From the NCBI GenBank assembly GCA_900546145.1, contig URBN01000012.1, positions 1 through 63,419 of the forward strand: a stretch of 63,419 bases of DNA, read 5' to 3'. This document shows positions 45,310 to 54,641 of the stretch, piece after piece. This DNA is from an uncultured Desulfovibrio sp. (lineage in GTDB: Bacteria; Desulfobacterota; Desulfovibrionia; Desulfovibrionales; Desulfovibrionaceae). Both the position numbers and the translations under genes were made by a program. The notes beneath the pieces are model-generated. The model was given only the letters and a program-made list of their open reading frames with translations, was not told the DNA's origin and searched no databases. Position 1 is the stretch's first letter, and the number at the start of each line of letters is the position of its first letter.

Positions 45310-46563
45310 ATGCCCGCACCCTTTCAGACATTCCAGGAATTTCTGAATTATCTGGATAAACTCAATTTTTTCCACATGGATCTCTCCCTGTCCCGTATGG
45401 ACCGGGCGCTTGGGGAACTGCGGCTCAAAAGACCGCCCTTTCTCGTAGCCCAGGTCTGCGGCACGAATGGCAAGGGTTCCACGGCATCTTTTCTTGCTTC
45501 CCTCCTCGAAGAGGCAGGCGTCACCACGGGCCTCTACACATCGCCGCATTTCGTGAGCCCGGCCGAACGCATTCTTGTGAACGGCAGGCCTCTCGGCGAA
45601 GATGAGTGGCTTGAGGCAGCCCTGGCCGCCTGGCAGGCCGAACCTCGGCTTACCTACTTTGAGATTCTCACCGTCATGGCCCTTTTCCTGTTCCGTGAAC
45701 GCGGCGTGAAGTGCGCCGTCATGGAAGCGGGACTCGGCGCCCGCTACGATGCCACCACGGCCACGGCTGCGGATCTCGTCTGCTACGCCCCCATAGCTCT
45801 TGATCACACGGCCATCCTCGGCCCCACGCTCGAAGCCATAGCAGACGACAAATCCCACGCCATACGCACCTCTGCGCCCGTCATCTCCGCGCCCCAGTTT
45901 CCCGCCGCCGAATCCGTGCTCAGGAAACGCGCAGAAAGCCTTCACGCGCCCATTGCCTTCGCTTCGCCCGTTCCGGAAGGCACCATGCTCGGCCTCGCCG
46001 GCGATCATCAGCGCATGAATGCCGGCACAGCTCTCGCCGCTTTCCGGAAAATCCGCCCCTGGCTTGCCCTGCCTGAGGATCCCGCTTCCGAGAGACGCGG
46101 TCTTGAGAAGACCTTCATTCCGGGAAGGCTGCAGTTCGTCCCGGAAGGAACCTTCCCCGGAGAGCCGGCCTATCTCCTCGACGGCGCCCACAACCCGCAC
46201 GGCATGACGAGCCTTGTCCACTACCTTGAGCAGGGCGGCGTCCGGCCCGCGGCCGTGGTTTTTTCCTGCCTGCATGACAAAAACTGGCATCCCGTTCTGG
46301 AAATGCTCGCCCACACCCTGCCCGGCGTGCCCTTTTTCGTCCCGGCCATGCACAACGACCGCGCGGAGAAAGCGGAAACCATAGCTGCCCTCCTCAGGAC
46401 GTCTTCACAATGTCCCTCAGAGTCTTACTCTCATCTGGATGAGGCTCTCGCGGCCGCAGACCGCGCCGCCGGCGGAAAGGGGCCCGTGCTTGTTACCGGC
46501 TCTCTCTATCTGCTCTCGGACTTCTTCGCCTCCCATACGAAGGCACTTTCACGGCTCAGCTGA
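45310..46563 (+). CDS. folC: Bifunctional folylpolyglutamate / dihydrofolate synthase
   Basis: A 417-residue Mur-ligase-type enzyme that attaches glutamates to folates. The P-loop is VCGTNGKGSTASF (about 49-61), followed by the folate-family block LYTSPHFVSPAERI and an ALDHTAILG metal/ATP loop. The C-terminal ligase domain has LLDGAHNPHGM (near 295). Whether it also has dihydrofolate synthase activity cannot be decided from sequence. First gene of folC-selA-aminopeptidase, with small gaps of 15 and 13 bases. Confidence 0.94.
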   Translation: MPAPFQTFQEFLNYLDKLNFFHMDLSLSRMDRALGELRLKRPPFLVAQVCGTNGKGSTASFLASLLEEAGVTTGLYTSPHFVSPAERILVNGRPLGEDEWLEAALAAWQAEPRLTYFEILTVMALFLFRERGVKCAVMEAGLGARYDATTATAADLVCYAPIALDHTAILGPTLEAIADDKSHAIRTSAPVISAPQFPAAESVLRKRAESLHAPIAFASPVPEGTMLGLAGDHQRMNAGTALAAFRKIRPWLALPEDPASERRGLEKTFIPGRLQFVPEGTFPGEPAYLLDGAHNPHGMTSLVHYLEQGGVRPAAVVFSCLHDKNWHPVLEMLAHTLPGVPFFVPAMHNDRAEKAETIAALLRTSSQCPSESYSHLDEALAAADRAAGGKGPVLVTGSLYLLSDFFASHTKALSRLS

Positions 46564-46578
46564 CCAAGGATATTTCCC

Positions 46579-48018
46579 ATGCCGAATCTGCAGAATCTTT
46601 TCAAAGCCATACCGTCCACGGACAAATGCCTGGACACCCTGGCAAAGGCCGCTGGTGACGGCAGCTCACCAGAGGCCGCGCGTCTTCTCGCTGAAGCTCC
46701 CCGCCCCCTCATCAGGGAGGCCGTCAGCGCCTACTGGGACAAAAGGCGGAATGACGTACGCGGAGGGAAAATCACGGATCCCGGGGAACTCAGTCTGGAT
46801 GCCCGTTTTGACGACATGCTCTCCTTCGCGAAAAGCATGGCTGCGCCGCGCATGCAGCCCGTTATTAACGGCACGGGCGTGATCATTCACACCAATACGG
46901 GCCGTTCCATCCTGCCCCGCTCTGCCCGCGATGCCATCTCCATGGCCGCCTCGGGCAACACCACGCTGGAATTTGACAGGAAAACCGGAGGGCGCGGAAG
47001 CCGCCACAGCATCCTGACGCAGCTCATCTGTGACCTGACCGGCGCCGAGGACGCCGTGGCAGTCAATAACAACGCTGCCGGCGTTTTCCTTGCCATGGAC
47101 TCTCTGTGCAAAGGCGGTGAGGTGATCATTTCCCGCGGCGAGCTCGTTGAAATCGGCGGCAGTTTCCGGATTCCCGATGTCATGTCCGCTTCCGGCGTCG
47201 CCCTGCGTGAGGTCGGCACCACCAACCGCACCCATCCCGAAGACTACCTGAACGCCATCAGTGAGAACACGAAAGCCATCGTGCGCGTCCATACGTCGAA
47301 CTACAGGATCATCGGCTTCCATACGGCCGTACCCACGGACGAGCTGGCGCGGCTCGCTCATGAGAGAGGTCTGCCTCTCATCAACGATCTCGGGTCAGGG
47401 AGCCTGGTGAACCTGGCCGCCTGCGGCCTGCCTCCGGAGCCAACCGTGCCCGAATGCATCCGCCAGGGCTGCGACCTCGTGCTCTTTTCCGGGGACAAGC
47501 TGCTCGGCGGCCCCCAGGCCGGCATCATCGCCGGCAGAAAAGAAATTATTTCCCGCATCCGCAAAAATCCCCTTCTGCGGGCCATGCGTCTCGACAAGCT
47601 GGTCTATGCCGGTCTCGAAGCCACGCTCAGGCTCTATTACGAACCGGAGAAGGCCATGCGGGAAATCCCCACTCTGAACGAACTCATGGCGCGGCCGGAA
47701 GATCTCGCCGTGCGCGCCAGAGCGATAAAGCGGCGCTTCGCCAGAGCCCTCGGCTCCTCCTGCTCCATATCCCTCGCGGAGGACAGTTCCCGCACGGGAG
47801 GAGGAGCCTTCCCCGAATACCCGCTTGAAACCACGCTCGTCTGTCTCAAACCACAGGGAATTTCTCCCCAGGAGCTCAGAAGCAGGCTTCTCGCCGGCAC
47901 ACCCATCCTTATCGGACGCGTGGAAAACGACGCCTTCTGCCTCGATCCGCGTACGCTCCGCGATGAGGATATTCCGGCTGTGACAAGGCTCCTGAAAAAC
48001 GCGCTCAAAAACCATTAA
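46579..48018 (+). CDS. selA: L-seryl-tRNA(Sec) selenium transferase
   Basis: A 479-residue PLP enzyme that converts seryl-tRNA(Sec) to selenocysteinyl-tRNA(Sec). Family features: the N-terminal helical domain that binds tRNA (1-130), INGTGVIIHTNTGRS (about 95-109), EVGTTNRTHPEDY, and the PLP lysine in LVLFSGDKLLGGPQAG (near residue 309). The organism therefore makes selenoproteins, as formate dehydrogenase-bearing sulfate reducers do. selB, selC and selD are not in this window, and I saw no in-frame UGA in a recognisable selenoprotein gene here. Confidence 0.97.
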   Translation: MPNLQNLFKAIPSTDKCLDTLAKAAGDGSSPEAARLLAEAPRPLIREAVSAYWDKRRNDVRGGKITDPGELSLDARFDDMLSFAKSMAAPRMQPVINGTGVIIHTNTGRSILPRSARDAISMAASGNTTLEFDRKTGGRGSRHSILTQLICDLTGAEDAVAVNNNAAGVFLAMDSLCKGGEVIISRGELVEIGGSFRIPDVMSASGVALREVGTTNRTHPEDYLNAISENTKAIVRVHTSNYRIIGFHTAVPTDELARLAHERGLPLINDLGSGSLVNLAACGLPPEPTVPECIRQGCDLVLFSGDKLLGGPQAGIIAGRKEIISRIRKNPLLRAMRLDKLVYAGLEATLRLYYEPEKAMREIPTLNELMARPEDLAVRARAIKRRFARALGSSCSISLAEDSSRTGGGAFPEYPLETTLVCLKPQGISPQELRSRLLAGTPILIGRVENDAFCLDPRTLRDEDIPAVTRLLKNALKNH

Positions 48019-48031
48019 CAAGGAATCATAT

Positions 48032-49426
48032 ATGTCGGAAAACACTCAGAAGAATCCGGCCTACAAGGGCAAGAACGCCTGGAAGGTCTACGGTGACACG
48101 AACAGGCTCGACGATGTGTACGCCTTCGTCGACGGCTATATCGATTTTCTGAACCACTGCAAGACGGAACGCGAGACCGTGGCCTTCTGCGAGAAGACTC
48201 TCCGCGCCCACGGCTTCGGCGACGATCCGAAGGGAAAACGCTACCTCAAAACGCTTCGCGGCAAGTGCCTCTTCGCCTTCCGCAAGGGCACCGAGCCCAT
48301 GAGCAGCGGCATTTCCCTGGTGGCCGCCCACGCCGACTGCCCGAGGCTTGACTTCAAGCAGCACCCCTTCGTGGAAGAAGCCGGCTTTGCCCAGGGCAAA
48401 ACCCACTATTACGGCGGCCTGCGCAAATACCAGTGGCTCTCCCGTCCTCTCGCCCTCCACGGCGTCATCTGCAGGGATGACGGTTCGACCGTGCCCGTAT
48501 GCATCGGAGAGGATCCCGGCGATCCCCTCTTCACCATAGCTGACCTGCTGCCTCATCTCGCCCACGATCAGGTCACGAAATCCATTAAGGACGCCTTCGA
48601 AGGTGAGAAGCTCAACGTCATCCTGGGCAACCGCCCGAAAGACGAGCCCGAAGACGCGAAGGACAAATCCGATACCCCCGTCAGGCAGGCCATCCTCGAG
48701 CTTCTCCAGAAGAAATACGGCGTGACCGAGGAAGACTTCATCACCGCCGAAATCGAAGTAGTTCCGGCCGGCCGCGCAGGCTACGTGGGCTTTGACCGCT
48801 CTCTCGTGGGCGGCTACGGCCAGGACGACCGCATCTGCGTCTACACCGCACTCAAGGCACTGTGCGAGGCTGATGACAACGCTGCCAAGAACATGGCCCT
48901 CATGGTCTGGGACAAGGAAGAAATCGGCTCGGAAGGCGCCACAGGCGCTTCCTCCCGCTTCATCAGCTACTGCTTCGAGGACGTCACCCGCGCCCATGAA
49001 CCCGAGACGCCCGTGGGACACGTCTTCCTGGCCACGCAGGCCCTGTCAGCCGATGTCACGGCCGGCATGGATCCCGACTACCAGGAAACGCACGAAAAGC
49101 ACAATTCCGCGAACCTCGGCTTCGGCCCCTGCTTTGAGAAGTACACGGGATCCGGCGGCAAATACAGCGCGAGCGAAGCCCACGCCGAGTACTACGCCTC
49201 CGTGCGCGGCATCTTCAACCGCAGGGCCATCCCCTGGCAGGCCGGCGAGCTCGGCCGGGTCGATCATGGCGGCGGCGGCACCGTGGCTCTCTTCCTGGCC
49301 GCCTACGGCATGAACGTCGTGGACTGCGGCCCGGCGCTCCTCGCCATGCACAGCCCCTTCGAACTCTCGAGCGTGGTCGATATTTACGCCTGCTTTGAGG
49401 CCTACAGGGCCTTCTACGAAGCCTAA
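48032..49426 (+). CDS. M18 family aminopeptidase
   Basis: A 464-residue zinc aminopeptidase of family M18 (aspartyl aminopeptidase type). It has the metal-site elements VAAHADCPRLDFKQHPF (about 93-109), VGFDRSLVGGYGQDDRICVY with a metal Asp, and the catalytic pair in WDKEEIGSEGATGASS (near 293), and a late His in VDHGGGGT. The AHTDSP motif of the family reads AHADCP, a modest change near the first metal ligand. It is coupled to selA by a 13-base gap. Confidence 0.9.
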   Translation: MSENTQKNPAYKGKNAWKVYGDTNRLDDVYAFVDGYIDFLNHCKTERETVAFCEKTLRAHGFGDDPKGKRYLKTLRGKCLFAFRKGTEPMSSGISLVAAHADCPRLDFKQHPFVEEAGFAQGKTHYYGGLRKYQWLSRPLALHGVICRDDGSTVPVCIGEDPGDPLFTIADLLPHLAHDQVTKSIKDAFEGEKLNVILGNRPKDEPEDAKDKSDTPVRQAILELLQKKYGVTEEDFITAEIEVVPAGRAGYVGFDRSLVGGYGQDDRICVYTALKALCEADDNAAKNMALMVWDKEEIGSEGATGASSRFISYCFEDVTRAHEPETPVGHVFLATQALSADVTAGMDPDYQETHEKHNSANLGFGPCFEKYTGSGGKYSASEAHAEYYASVRGIFNRRAIPWQAGELGRVDHGGGGTVALFLAAYGMNVVDCGPALLAMHSPFELSSVVDIYACFEAYRAFYEA

Positions 49427-49441
49427 CTTTCCCTGAAAACA

Positions 49442-49482
49442 CAGAAGCGGCGGATTCCGGAACACGGAACCCGCCGCTTCTG
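49442..49482. terminator. Hairpin between aminopeptidase and EamA gene
   Basis: CAGAAGCGGCGG pairs with CCGCCGCTTCTG around an inner TTCCG/CGGAA stem. It lies between convergent genes and lacks T runs, so it is probably a bidirectional but weak terminator. Confidence 0.65.
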
Positions 49483-49497
49483 CTGTCTGAAGGAATT

Positions 49498-50400
49498 TCA
49501 GGCGTCCGTGCGGAATACGGTCATGAGCAGAACCGAAATCACGATGAGGGCGCTGCCAACCCAGCCGATAGGACTGAAGCATTCGCCGAACGCGAGCCAG
49601 ACCCAGGTCATGGAAAGCACGGGCTCGAGCTCCGAGGTGACAACGGCCTGCACAAGGCTGATGCGCTTCAGTGCTTCCCCGTAGCAGAAATACGCGAGGT
49701 AGGTGCAGACAAGTCCTGTTGTCGCGGCCGCGGCCCACACGGGCAGGGTGAAGTCAGCACGCCACTCTCCTGTTACCCCGAGAACGCCGGCGAGGACCAG
49801 ACACCCGCCAAGATCCATCCAGGCGAAGATGACCGGCGTGGAATACGTGGACTGCCACCAGCGTGTAAAAGGATAATGCGTGGCATAGCACAGACCGGAC
49901 AGAAGGCCCGTGAGGATACCCACTACGGACACGGCACCGGGGATACTGCCGCCGGAGAGACAGACGCAGACCGTGCCGCAGGCAGCGATGAGAATGGCCA
50001 GAATCTTGGCGCGGGTCAGCTTCTCCCTGAAGAACACACGGGCGAAAATGGCAACCCAGAAGGGCGCCGTGTACTGGAGTATGATATCCATGGCCGCGCC
50101 GGAGAGCTTGATGGTGTACTGGCAGCAGGTGAAGTACACGCCAATGCCCCAGGCTCCGAACAGCATGAACCCGAGCGCATGCTTCAGGGGAATCTTCAGC
50201 TGGCCGGTGACGGCGCAGTGCACGAAAAAGGCGAGGCAGCCGAAGAACGCACGCATCAGGGCGCACTCAAAGGGCGGCATTCCCGCTTCAAGGCAGTATT
50301 TGCTGATGAGGCCGATGAACGACCACAGAACGGCCGTCATCACAATCCACATAGTACCAATCAGCGCCTGGCTGGAGCCTGGCTGCAGAGTTTTCTCCAT
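49498..50400 (-). CDS. EamA/DMT family transporter
   Basis: A 300-residue inner-membrane protein with ten predicted helices in two EamA repeats (about 15-145 and 160-290), the drug/metabolite transporter superfamily. Motifs such as LMRAFFGCLAF and, in repeat two, SELEPVLSMTWVWLAFGECFSPIGWVGSALIVISVLLM in pieces are typical. The substrate cannot be told. It follows the phytase-like gene on the same strand by about 36 bases, so they may be co-transcribed. Confidence 0.87.
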   Translation of the reverse strand: MEKTLQPGSSQALIGTMWIVMTAVLWSFIGLISKYCLEAGMPPFECALMRAFFGCLAFFVHCAVTGQLKIPLKHALGFMLFGAWGIGVYFTCCQYTIKLSGAAMDIILQYTAPFWVAIFARVFFREKLTRAKILAILIAACGTVCVCLSGGSIPGAVSVVGILTGLLSGLCYATHYPFTRWWQSTYSTPVIFAWMDLGGCLVLAGVLGVTGEWRADFTLPVWAAAATTGLVCTYLAYFCYGEALKRISLVQAVVTSELEPVLSMTWVWLAFGECFSPIGWVGSALIVISVLLMTVFRTDA

Positions 50401-50436
50401 GTCTTCCCACTTTACCCGATAAAAACCGGAATCTGC

Positions 50437-51828
50437 TTATCTGTGACTGCCACCCGCGCCCTGCGTCACCACTTCGCGCACCACGGGCGGTTCCGGGGGA
50501 ACGCACGCGTTTCTCACGCGCGAGGAAGCGATCTTCTCAAAACGGGAAAGAGGCATGACGACGGCCTCGCCATCTTCTCCGGACACGGGCAGAACGAGCG
50601 GTTCGATAACCGCGTAGCGCCCGTTGACAGCTACGGGAATTTTCTCGTGCAGGGCTTTGATGGACAGGGTAATGAAAAAGCACCGTACCTGCGGCCCAGA
50701 AGGGGTGTTCCAGAGCTCAAAAGCCATGGAACAGCCCGGAAGCAGGGGCGTTTCAGCCCGTATGCCCGGCACCTTCCAGGAAAAACCGGCCAGTCCGGCC
50801 ACGCGGCCCACATTATTCTCACTGCCCATGAAGACCACGAGGCGCGCCCTGTTCACGGCCGGAACCCGGTTCGTGCCGCTCAGGGCGCTGGCGATTTCCG
50901 AGAGCAGTCCGCTGGCCTGGGCCTGCGCCACAACGGGAGCCCTGTTCACGGCGCCATGGGTCAGCGTGGGGATGTTCCAGAGCTCTCCGATCTGCTCTTC
51001 ACTGAGCATTCCGCTCTGCCCGGAAACAGGGCCGAGGGCCCTGCTGTTCCAATCTTCCGGTCCCTGGCTGTATTCCATGATGAACAGCTCGGAAAAACCG
51101 GAGGCCATGCCGAGCCCGCCCGTGATCACAACGCGGTTGCCCGTGGGACTCACGGTTACGCTGGAGGGCATTTCATCTACGTGACAGCTGGGGAAGCTGT
51201 AACGTTCGCACATTTCCTTGTTGACGGGCCGGAGCAGTCCGTTCAGAAGGTCAAAAGAGGGACCGAGGTCCTCCGTGAGGCCGTCAAGGCTGCCATGAGG
51301 GAGAGAAGCGATGACCTGTGCTGCCGCGGAAGCCGCGGACGTGATGGGGCACCACCCCTCGCGCAGGGCGTGGAACAGCGGATCCTTTTCCTCCCCTGAA
51401 ACCCTGTAGCCGAGCCGGCATTCCGGAGCGATGCCATCCAGCAGGGCTGAGGAAGCCGTGCGGGTGCGCTGGAGAGTGTCGCTGCGCACATAGACATCGG
51501 CCGGATCGGGGCAGCCCGAGGCAGGGAACATCCCGAGCCTGCGGAGTTCAATACCGAGCGGCATCCACATGGCCTGGATAAGGCCAGCGCCGCGCTGTGT
51601 CAGTTCTCCGGTCCCAACGCCCCATTCCTTCCAGGTGCGTCCGAGCTCCATGCTCTGCAGCTGCTCTTCGAAATGCGTCGGGGCGCGGACTCCGGACGAG
51701 GCCAGCACCACAACTTTGCTGAGCTTCCAGTCTCCGGGGACGTCAGGCCGCGCAGCCCTGGCCGGCGCAGCCTGCAGAAAAAGACAGCAGGTCAGAATAA
51801 AGGCTGCAAAACGCATGCGGACACCCAT
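50437..51828 (-). CDS. Secreted histidine-phosphatase (AppA phytase-like) homologue lacking catalytic residues
   Basis: A 463-residue protein with an N-terminal signal peptide (MRFAAFILTCCLFLQAAPARA). It follows the whole fold of AppA-type histidine acid phosphatases: KVVVLASSGVRAPTH at the start, TGELTQRGAGLI, DTLQRTRTASSALLDGIAPEC, and late MGSENNVGRVAGLAGFSWKVPG. The catalytic RHGxRxP is SSGVRAP (residues 44-50): the nucleophilic His and preceding Arg are both Ser, while Arg48 remains. The proton-donor HD is SE (336-337). The DxxxRTR arginine is kept. It should not hydrolyse phosphate esters but may still bind a phosphate compound in the periplasm. Paired with an EamA transporter gene and not with the phosphate regulon. 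The ribosome site is weak. Confidence 0.85.
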   Translation of the reverse strand: MGVRMRFAAFILTCCLFLQAAPARAARPDVPGDWKLSKVVVLASSGVRAPTHFEEQLQSMELGRTWKEWGVGTGELTQRGAGLIQAMWMPLGIELRRLGMFPASGCPDPADVYVRSDTLQRTRTASSALLDGIAPECRLGYRVSGEEKDPLFHALREGWCPITSAASAAAQVIASLPHGSLDGLTEDLGPSFDLLNGLLRPVNKEMCERYSFPSCHVDEMPSSVTVSPTGNRVVITGGLGMASGFSELFIMEYSQGPEDWNSRALGPVSGQSGMLSEEQIGELWNIPTLTHGAVNRAPVVAQAQASGLLSEIASALSGTNRVPAVNRARLVVFMGSENNVGRVAGLAGFSWKVPGIRAETPLLPGCSMAFELWNTPSGPQVRCFFITLSIKALHEKIPVAVNGRYAVIEPLVLPVSGEDGEAVVMPLSRFEKIASSRVRNACVPPEPPVVREVVTQGAGGSHR

Positions 51829-51851
51829 GGGTTTCCGAAGGAAAAGAACAT

Positions 51852-52139
51852 CTATTTTTTGGGCATCCAGCTCTCCAGGGCGTCAATGAGTTTTCGGGCC
51901 TGATCAGCGCTGGAAATATTGAACTTCGACTGGTAGCGGTATTCTCCGTTCACCTTGTGATAACGGCGGATGCTGTATTTGTCAGGACCGTAGTCCTTAA
52001 GCTCCTGCCTCCACTCCTGGAAACGGAAAATGATGGTCGCCCACGCTCCGCGGCTCAGTATCACCTTGTCCACTTCCTTGACTACAACAAGACCATTCTC
52101 TTCATACTGTACAGTCAGATCTTCCACGTTCTCGTTCAC
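51852..52139 (-). CDS. Small conserved-looking protein, possible PC4-like fold
   Basis: A 95-residue soluble protein with no named family that I can confirm. Its core, VILSRGAWATIIFRFQEW, then KYSIRRYHKVNGEYRYQSKF and a last helix SADQARKLIDALESW, shows a beta-beta-helix order. The KYSIRRY..YQSKFNIS segment resembles the nucleic-acid-binding face of PC4/YdbC-type coactivators (KYDIRxW..KGITL). It lies between tadA and the phytase-like gene on the same strand. The fold proposal is an inference. Confidence 0.6.
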   Translation of the reverse strand: MNENVEDLTVQYEENGLVVVKEVDKVILSRGAWATIIFRFQEWRQELKDYGPDKYSIRRYHKVNGEYRYQSKFNISSADQARKLIDALESWMPKK

Positions 52140-52216
52140 AGCAATCCTCTCTCGTGAAAAACGCCGGGCACGGCATCGTCAGGTGTTGGGGGAGACGGTT
52201 TCTCCTTTTACGTGTT

Positions 52217-52756
52217 TCATCGGCGTTTTGCAAAAAAAGCACGAATGAGAGCGGCGCACTCCCCGCCCAGCACGCCTCCCATGTGCCAGACCCGGTGATT
52301 CAGGAAGGGGGCGTCCAGAAGATCCGTCCTCGAGACAACAGCGCCGGCCAGCGCATCGCGGCATCCGTATACAACGCCGTCAAGCCTGGCGTGAACGATG
52401 GCCCCTGCGCACATGGCGCAGGGCTCCATCGTGACAACCATAATGCACCCCTCCAGACGGTAATTGCCAAGACGCCGGCAGGCACCGCGTATAGCCATGA
52501 TTTCCGCGTGCGCCGTGGGATCGCAGGTTTTAAGAGGAGCGTTCCCTCCTTCTCCCACAATCGTCCCCGAGCGGTCGGCGATAACCGCGCCCACAGGCAC
52601 CTCGCCCGCGGCTGCCGCTCCGGCTGCGAGTCCTATGGCCCTGCCCATGAGCTCTTCCCAGGTCCTCCCTGCAGGAGGGGAAGGCACAGGGCCACAGACA
52701 GATTCGGGGACAGCCCGCTCCGTCCAGTCCATTCCGGTACCCTTCTTACCACACAT
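52217..52756 (-). CDS. tadA: tRNA adenosine-34 deaminase / cytidine-deaminase-like
   Basis: A 179-residue zinc deaminase that converts adenosine-34 of tRNA-Arg(ACG) to inosine. The zinc site has HAE (in DPTAHAEIMAIRGAC, near residue 84) and PCxxC (TMEPCAMCAGAIVHARL, near 115). The start at 52756 (MCGKKGTG) follows GAAGGAGAGG at good spacing; the further upstream frame is not needed. The extended N-terminus of about 35 residues is longer than in E. coli TadA, so the true start could also be the Met at MDWTERAV. Confidence 0.9.
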   Translation of the reverse strand: MCGKKGTGMDWTERAVPESVCGPVPSPPAGRTWEELMGRAIGLAAGAAAAGEVPVGAVIADRSGTIVGEGGNAPLKTCDPTAHAEIMAIRGACRRLGNYRLEGCIMVVTMEPCAMCAGAIVHARLDGVVYGCRDALAGAVVSRTDLLDAPFLNHRVWHMGGVLGGECAALIRAFFAKRR

Positions 52757-53030
52757 CGCACCTCTCCTTCCCAGCCCTCTGCATACGGCGATTTCCCTGT
52801 GCCCGCCAGGCGACCCTGCAAAAAGCACGCTCTTGCATAACCGCACATCGCAGGATATTTTTTCCCGCTAAGAAAAACCTGCTCTTCGGAACCGGCCTGT
52901 TGCTTTCTCCCGTTTCCGGAAGGGCCTCCGGCGGCCCGCGCTCCCGCGCCGGCTGTCATCACGTAAGGATACCATGGAGGCAGCGCATCCTCCCCCGCCC
53001 TCACGGACGGGGGCAAAAAGCTGATCGCGA

Positions 53031-54638
53031 ATGAAAATACAGTTTCTCGGAGCAGCACAGACTGTAACAGGCTCCTGCTACATGATCGAGGCCTGCGGGA
53101 AACGCTTCTGCGTTGACTGCGGCATGCATCAGGGCAACAAAGCTATCGAGGCCCGCAACCGCAACACGGAGGTCTACCGCGCCAAAAATGTGGACTTCGT
53201 GCTTCTCACCCACGCCCACATCGATCATTCCGGCCTTCTTCCTGCCCTCGTCAAACACGGGTTCACCGGCTGGATCTACTGCACAAAAGCCACGGGTGAA
53301 CTCATCGCCCTCATGCTCGAAGACAGCGCGCACATTCAGGAGATGGAAGCTGAGTTCGAGGCCAAAAAGTACGCCCGCCGTGGTCTCAAGAACCCTCCTG
53401 AAGCCATTTACACCATTCCGGACGCCCAGGGCACGGCAAAGCAGGTCAGAACCGTGGACCTGCACCAGTCCATAGAACCTGCCCCGGGTATCAGGGCCAC
53501 TTTTTACGAGGCGGGACACATCCTCGGCTCCGCGGCCATCCGGCTCGAAATAACCGAAGACGGCAAAACAACGAGTATCATTTTCTCCGGCGACATCGGC
53601 CGCCCGCAGGCCCTTATCGTCAGGGATCCCGAGACGCCGCCCCAGGCCGACTACGTCTTCATGGAATCCACATACGGCGATCGCGATCATAAGGATTCCT
53701 CTACCAGTCTGGACGAACTTGCCGACGCCATCAGCTACAGCTACAACCACGGCGGCAAGGTCATCATCCCCGCTTTCGCTGTGGAGCGCACGCAGGAAGT
53801 CCTCTACTGCCTGCATGAGCTCAGTCACAGGGGCAAGCTTCCTGACATGCCCATCTTCGTGGACAGTCCGCTGGCCATCCGCGCCACCGAAGTGTTCAGG
53901 CATCACAGGGAACTTCTCGATGACGACGCCCTGGCGCTCCTGAACAAAGGCGAAGATCCCTTCGAACTGCCCAATCTGCATTACACGCTGTCGCGCGAGG
54001 AATCCGAGGCCATCAACGCCTATAACGACCCCGCCATCGTCATTTCCGCCTCCGGCATGTGCAACGCCGGCCGCATCAAGCATCACCTGAAGCACAACGT
54101 CTGGCGTCCCGGCGCGAGCATCGTATTCGTGGGCTATCAGGGCGTCGGCACACCCGGCCGCTCCCTCGTCGAGGGGTGCAAGAAGATCACCCTCTTCGGC
54201 GAAGACATGGAAGTGCGCGCCAAAATCTATTCCATCAACAGCTTCTCCGCTCACGCGGGTCAGACCCAGCTTCTTGAGTGGCTCTCCCACCTCGCCGCCA
54301 ACAAACCAAAAGTCGTCATCGTGCACGGCGAGGAAAAGGCGCAGCAGGTTCTCTCCGGACTCATCAAACAGCGTTTCGGACTCGAAACCATTATCCCCGC
54401 CTATCTCGAGGAAATGACCATTTCCGGAAAGACGGTCGAAGCCGATCAGACGCATGCGGAACTCGCCCAGCCGAAGATCGACTGGCAGTTCCTCTCGGAC
54501 GAGGTACTCCGCAAGTGGGACATCTTCCAGAAGAAGATCGCCAACGTCAACGAACGTCCGTGGGTGGAGCAGAAGAGCATCGAGGAAGCCCTTATGAAGA
54601 TGGAATACTATCTCACCCGTCTCATTTCGAAGATCTAA
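53031..54638 (+). CDS. Beta-CASP metallo-beta-lactamase-fold RNA nuclease
   Basis: A 535-residue protein of the RNA-metabolising beta-CASP group (CPSF73/YsnR-like). The metallo-beta-lactamase domain has the HxHxDH motif in LLTHAHIDHSGLLPAL (about 61-76) and later EAGHILGSA and FSGDIGRP; the beta-CASP cap carries VFMESTYGDRDH and a later SASGMCNAGRIKHHLKHN with an HAGQTQL C-terminal histidine. It should act on RNA in the cytosol. Alone at the head of a plus-strand group, followed by rsmD after 3 bases. Confidence 0.9.
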   Translation: MKIQFLGAAQTVTGSCYMIEACGKRFCVDCGMHQGNKAIEARNRNTEVYRAKNVDFVLLTHAHIDHSGLLPALVKHGFTGWIYCTKATGELIALMLEDSAHIQEMEAEFEAKKYARRGLKNPPEAIYTIPDAQGTAKQVRTVDLHQSIEPAPGIRATFYEAGHILGSAAIRLEITEDGKTTSIIFSGDIGRPQALIVRDPETPPQADYVFMESTYGDRDHKDSSTSLDELADAISYSYNHGGKVIIPAFAVERTQEVLYCLHELSHRGKLPDMPIFVDSPLAIRATEVFRHHRELLDDDALALLNKGEDPFELPNLHYTLSREESEAINAYNDPAIVISASGMCNAGRIKHHLKHNVWRPGASIVFVGYQGVGTPGRSLVEGCKKITLFGEDMEVRAKIYSINSFSAHAGQTQLLEWLSHLAANKPKVVIVHGEEKAQQVLSGLIKQRFGLETIIPAYLEEMTISGKTVEADQTHAELAQPKIDWQFLSDEVLRKWDIFQKKIANVNERPWVEQKSIEEALMKMEYYLTRLISKI

Positions 54639-54641
54639 TTC

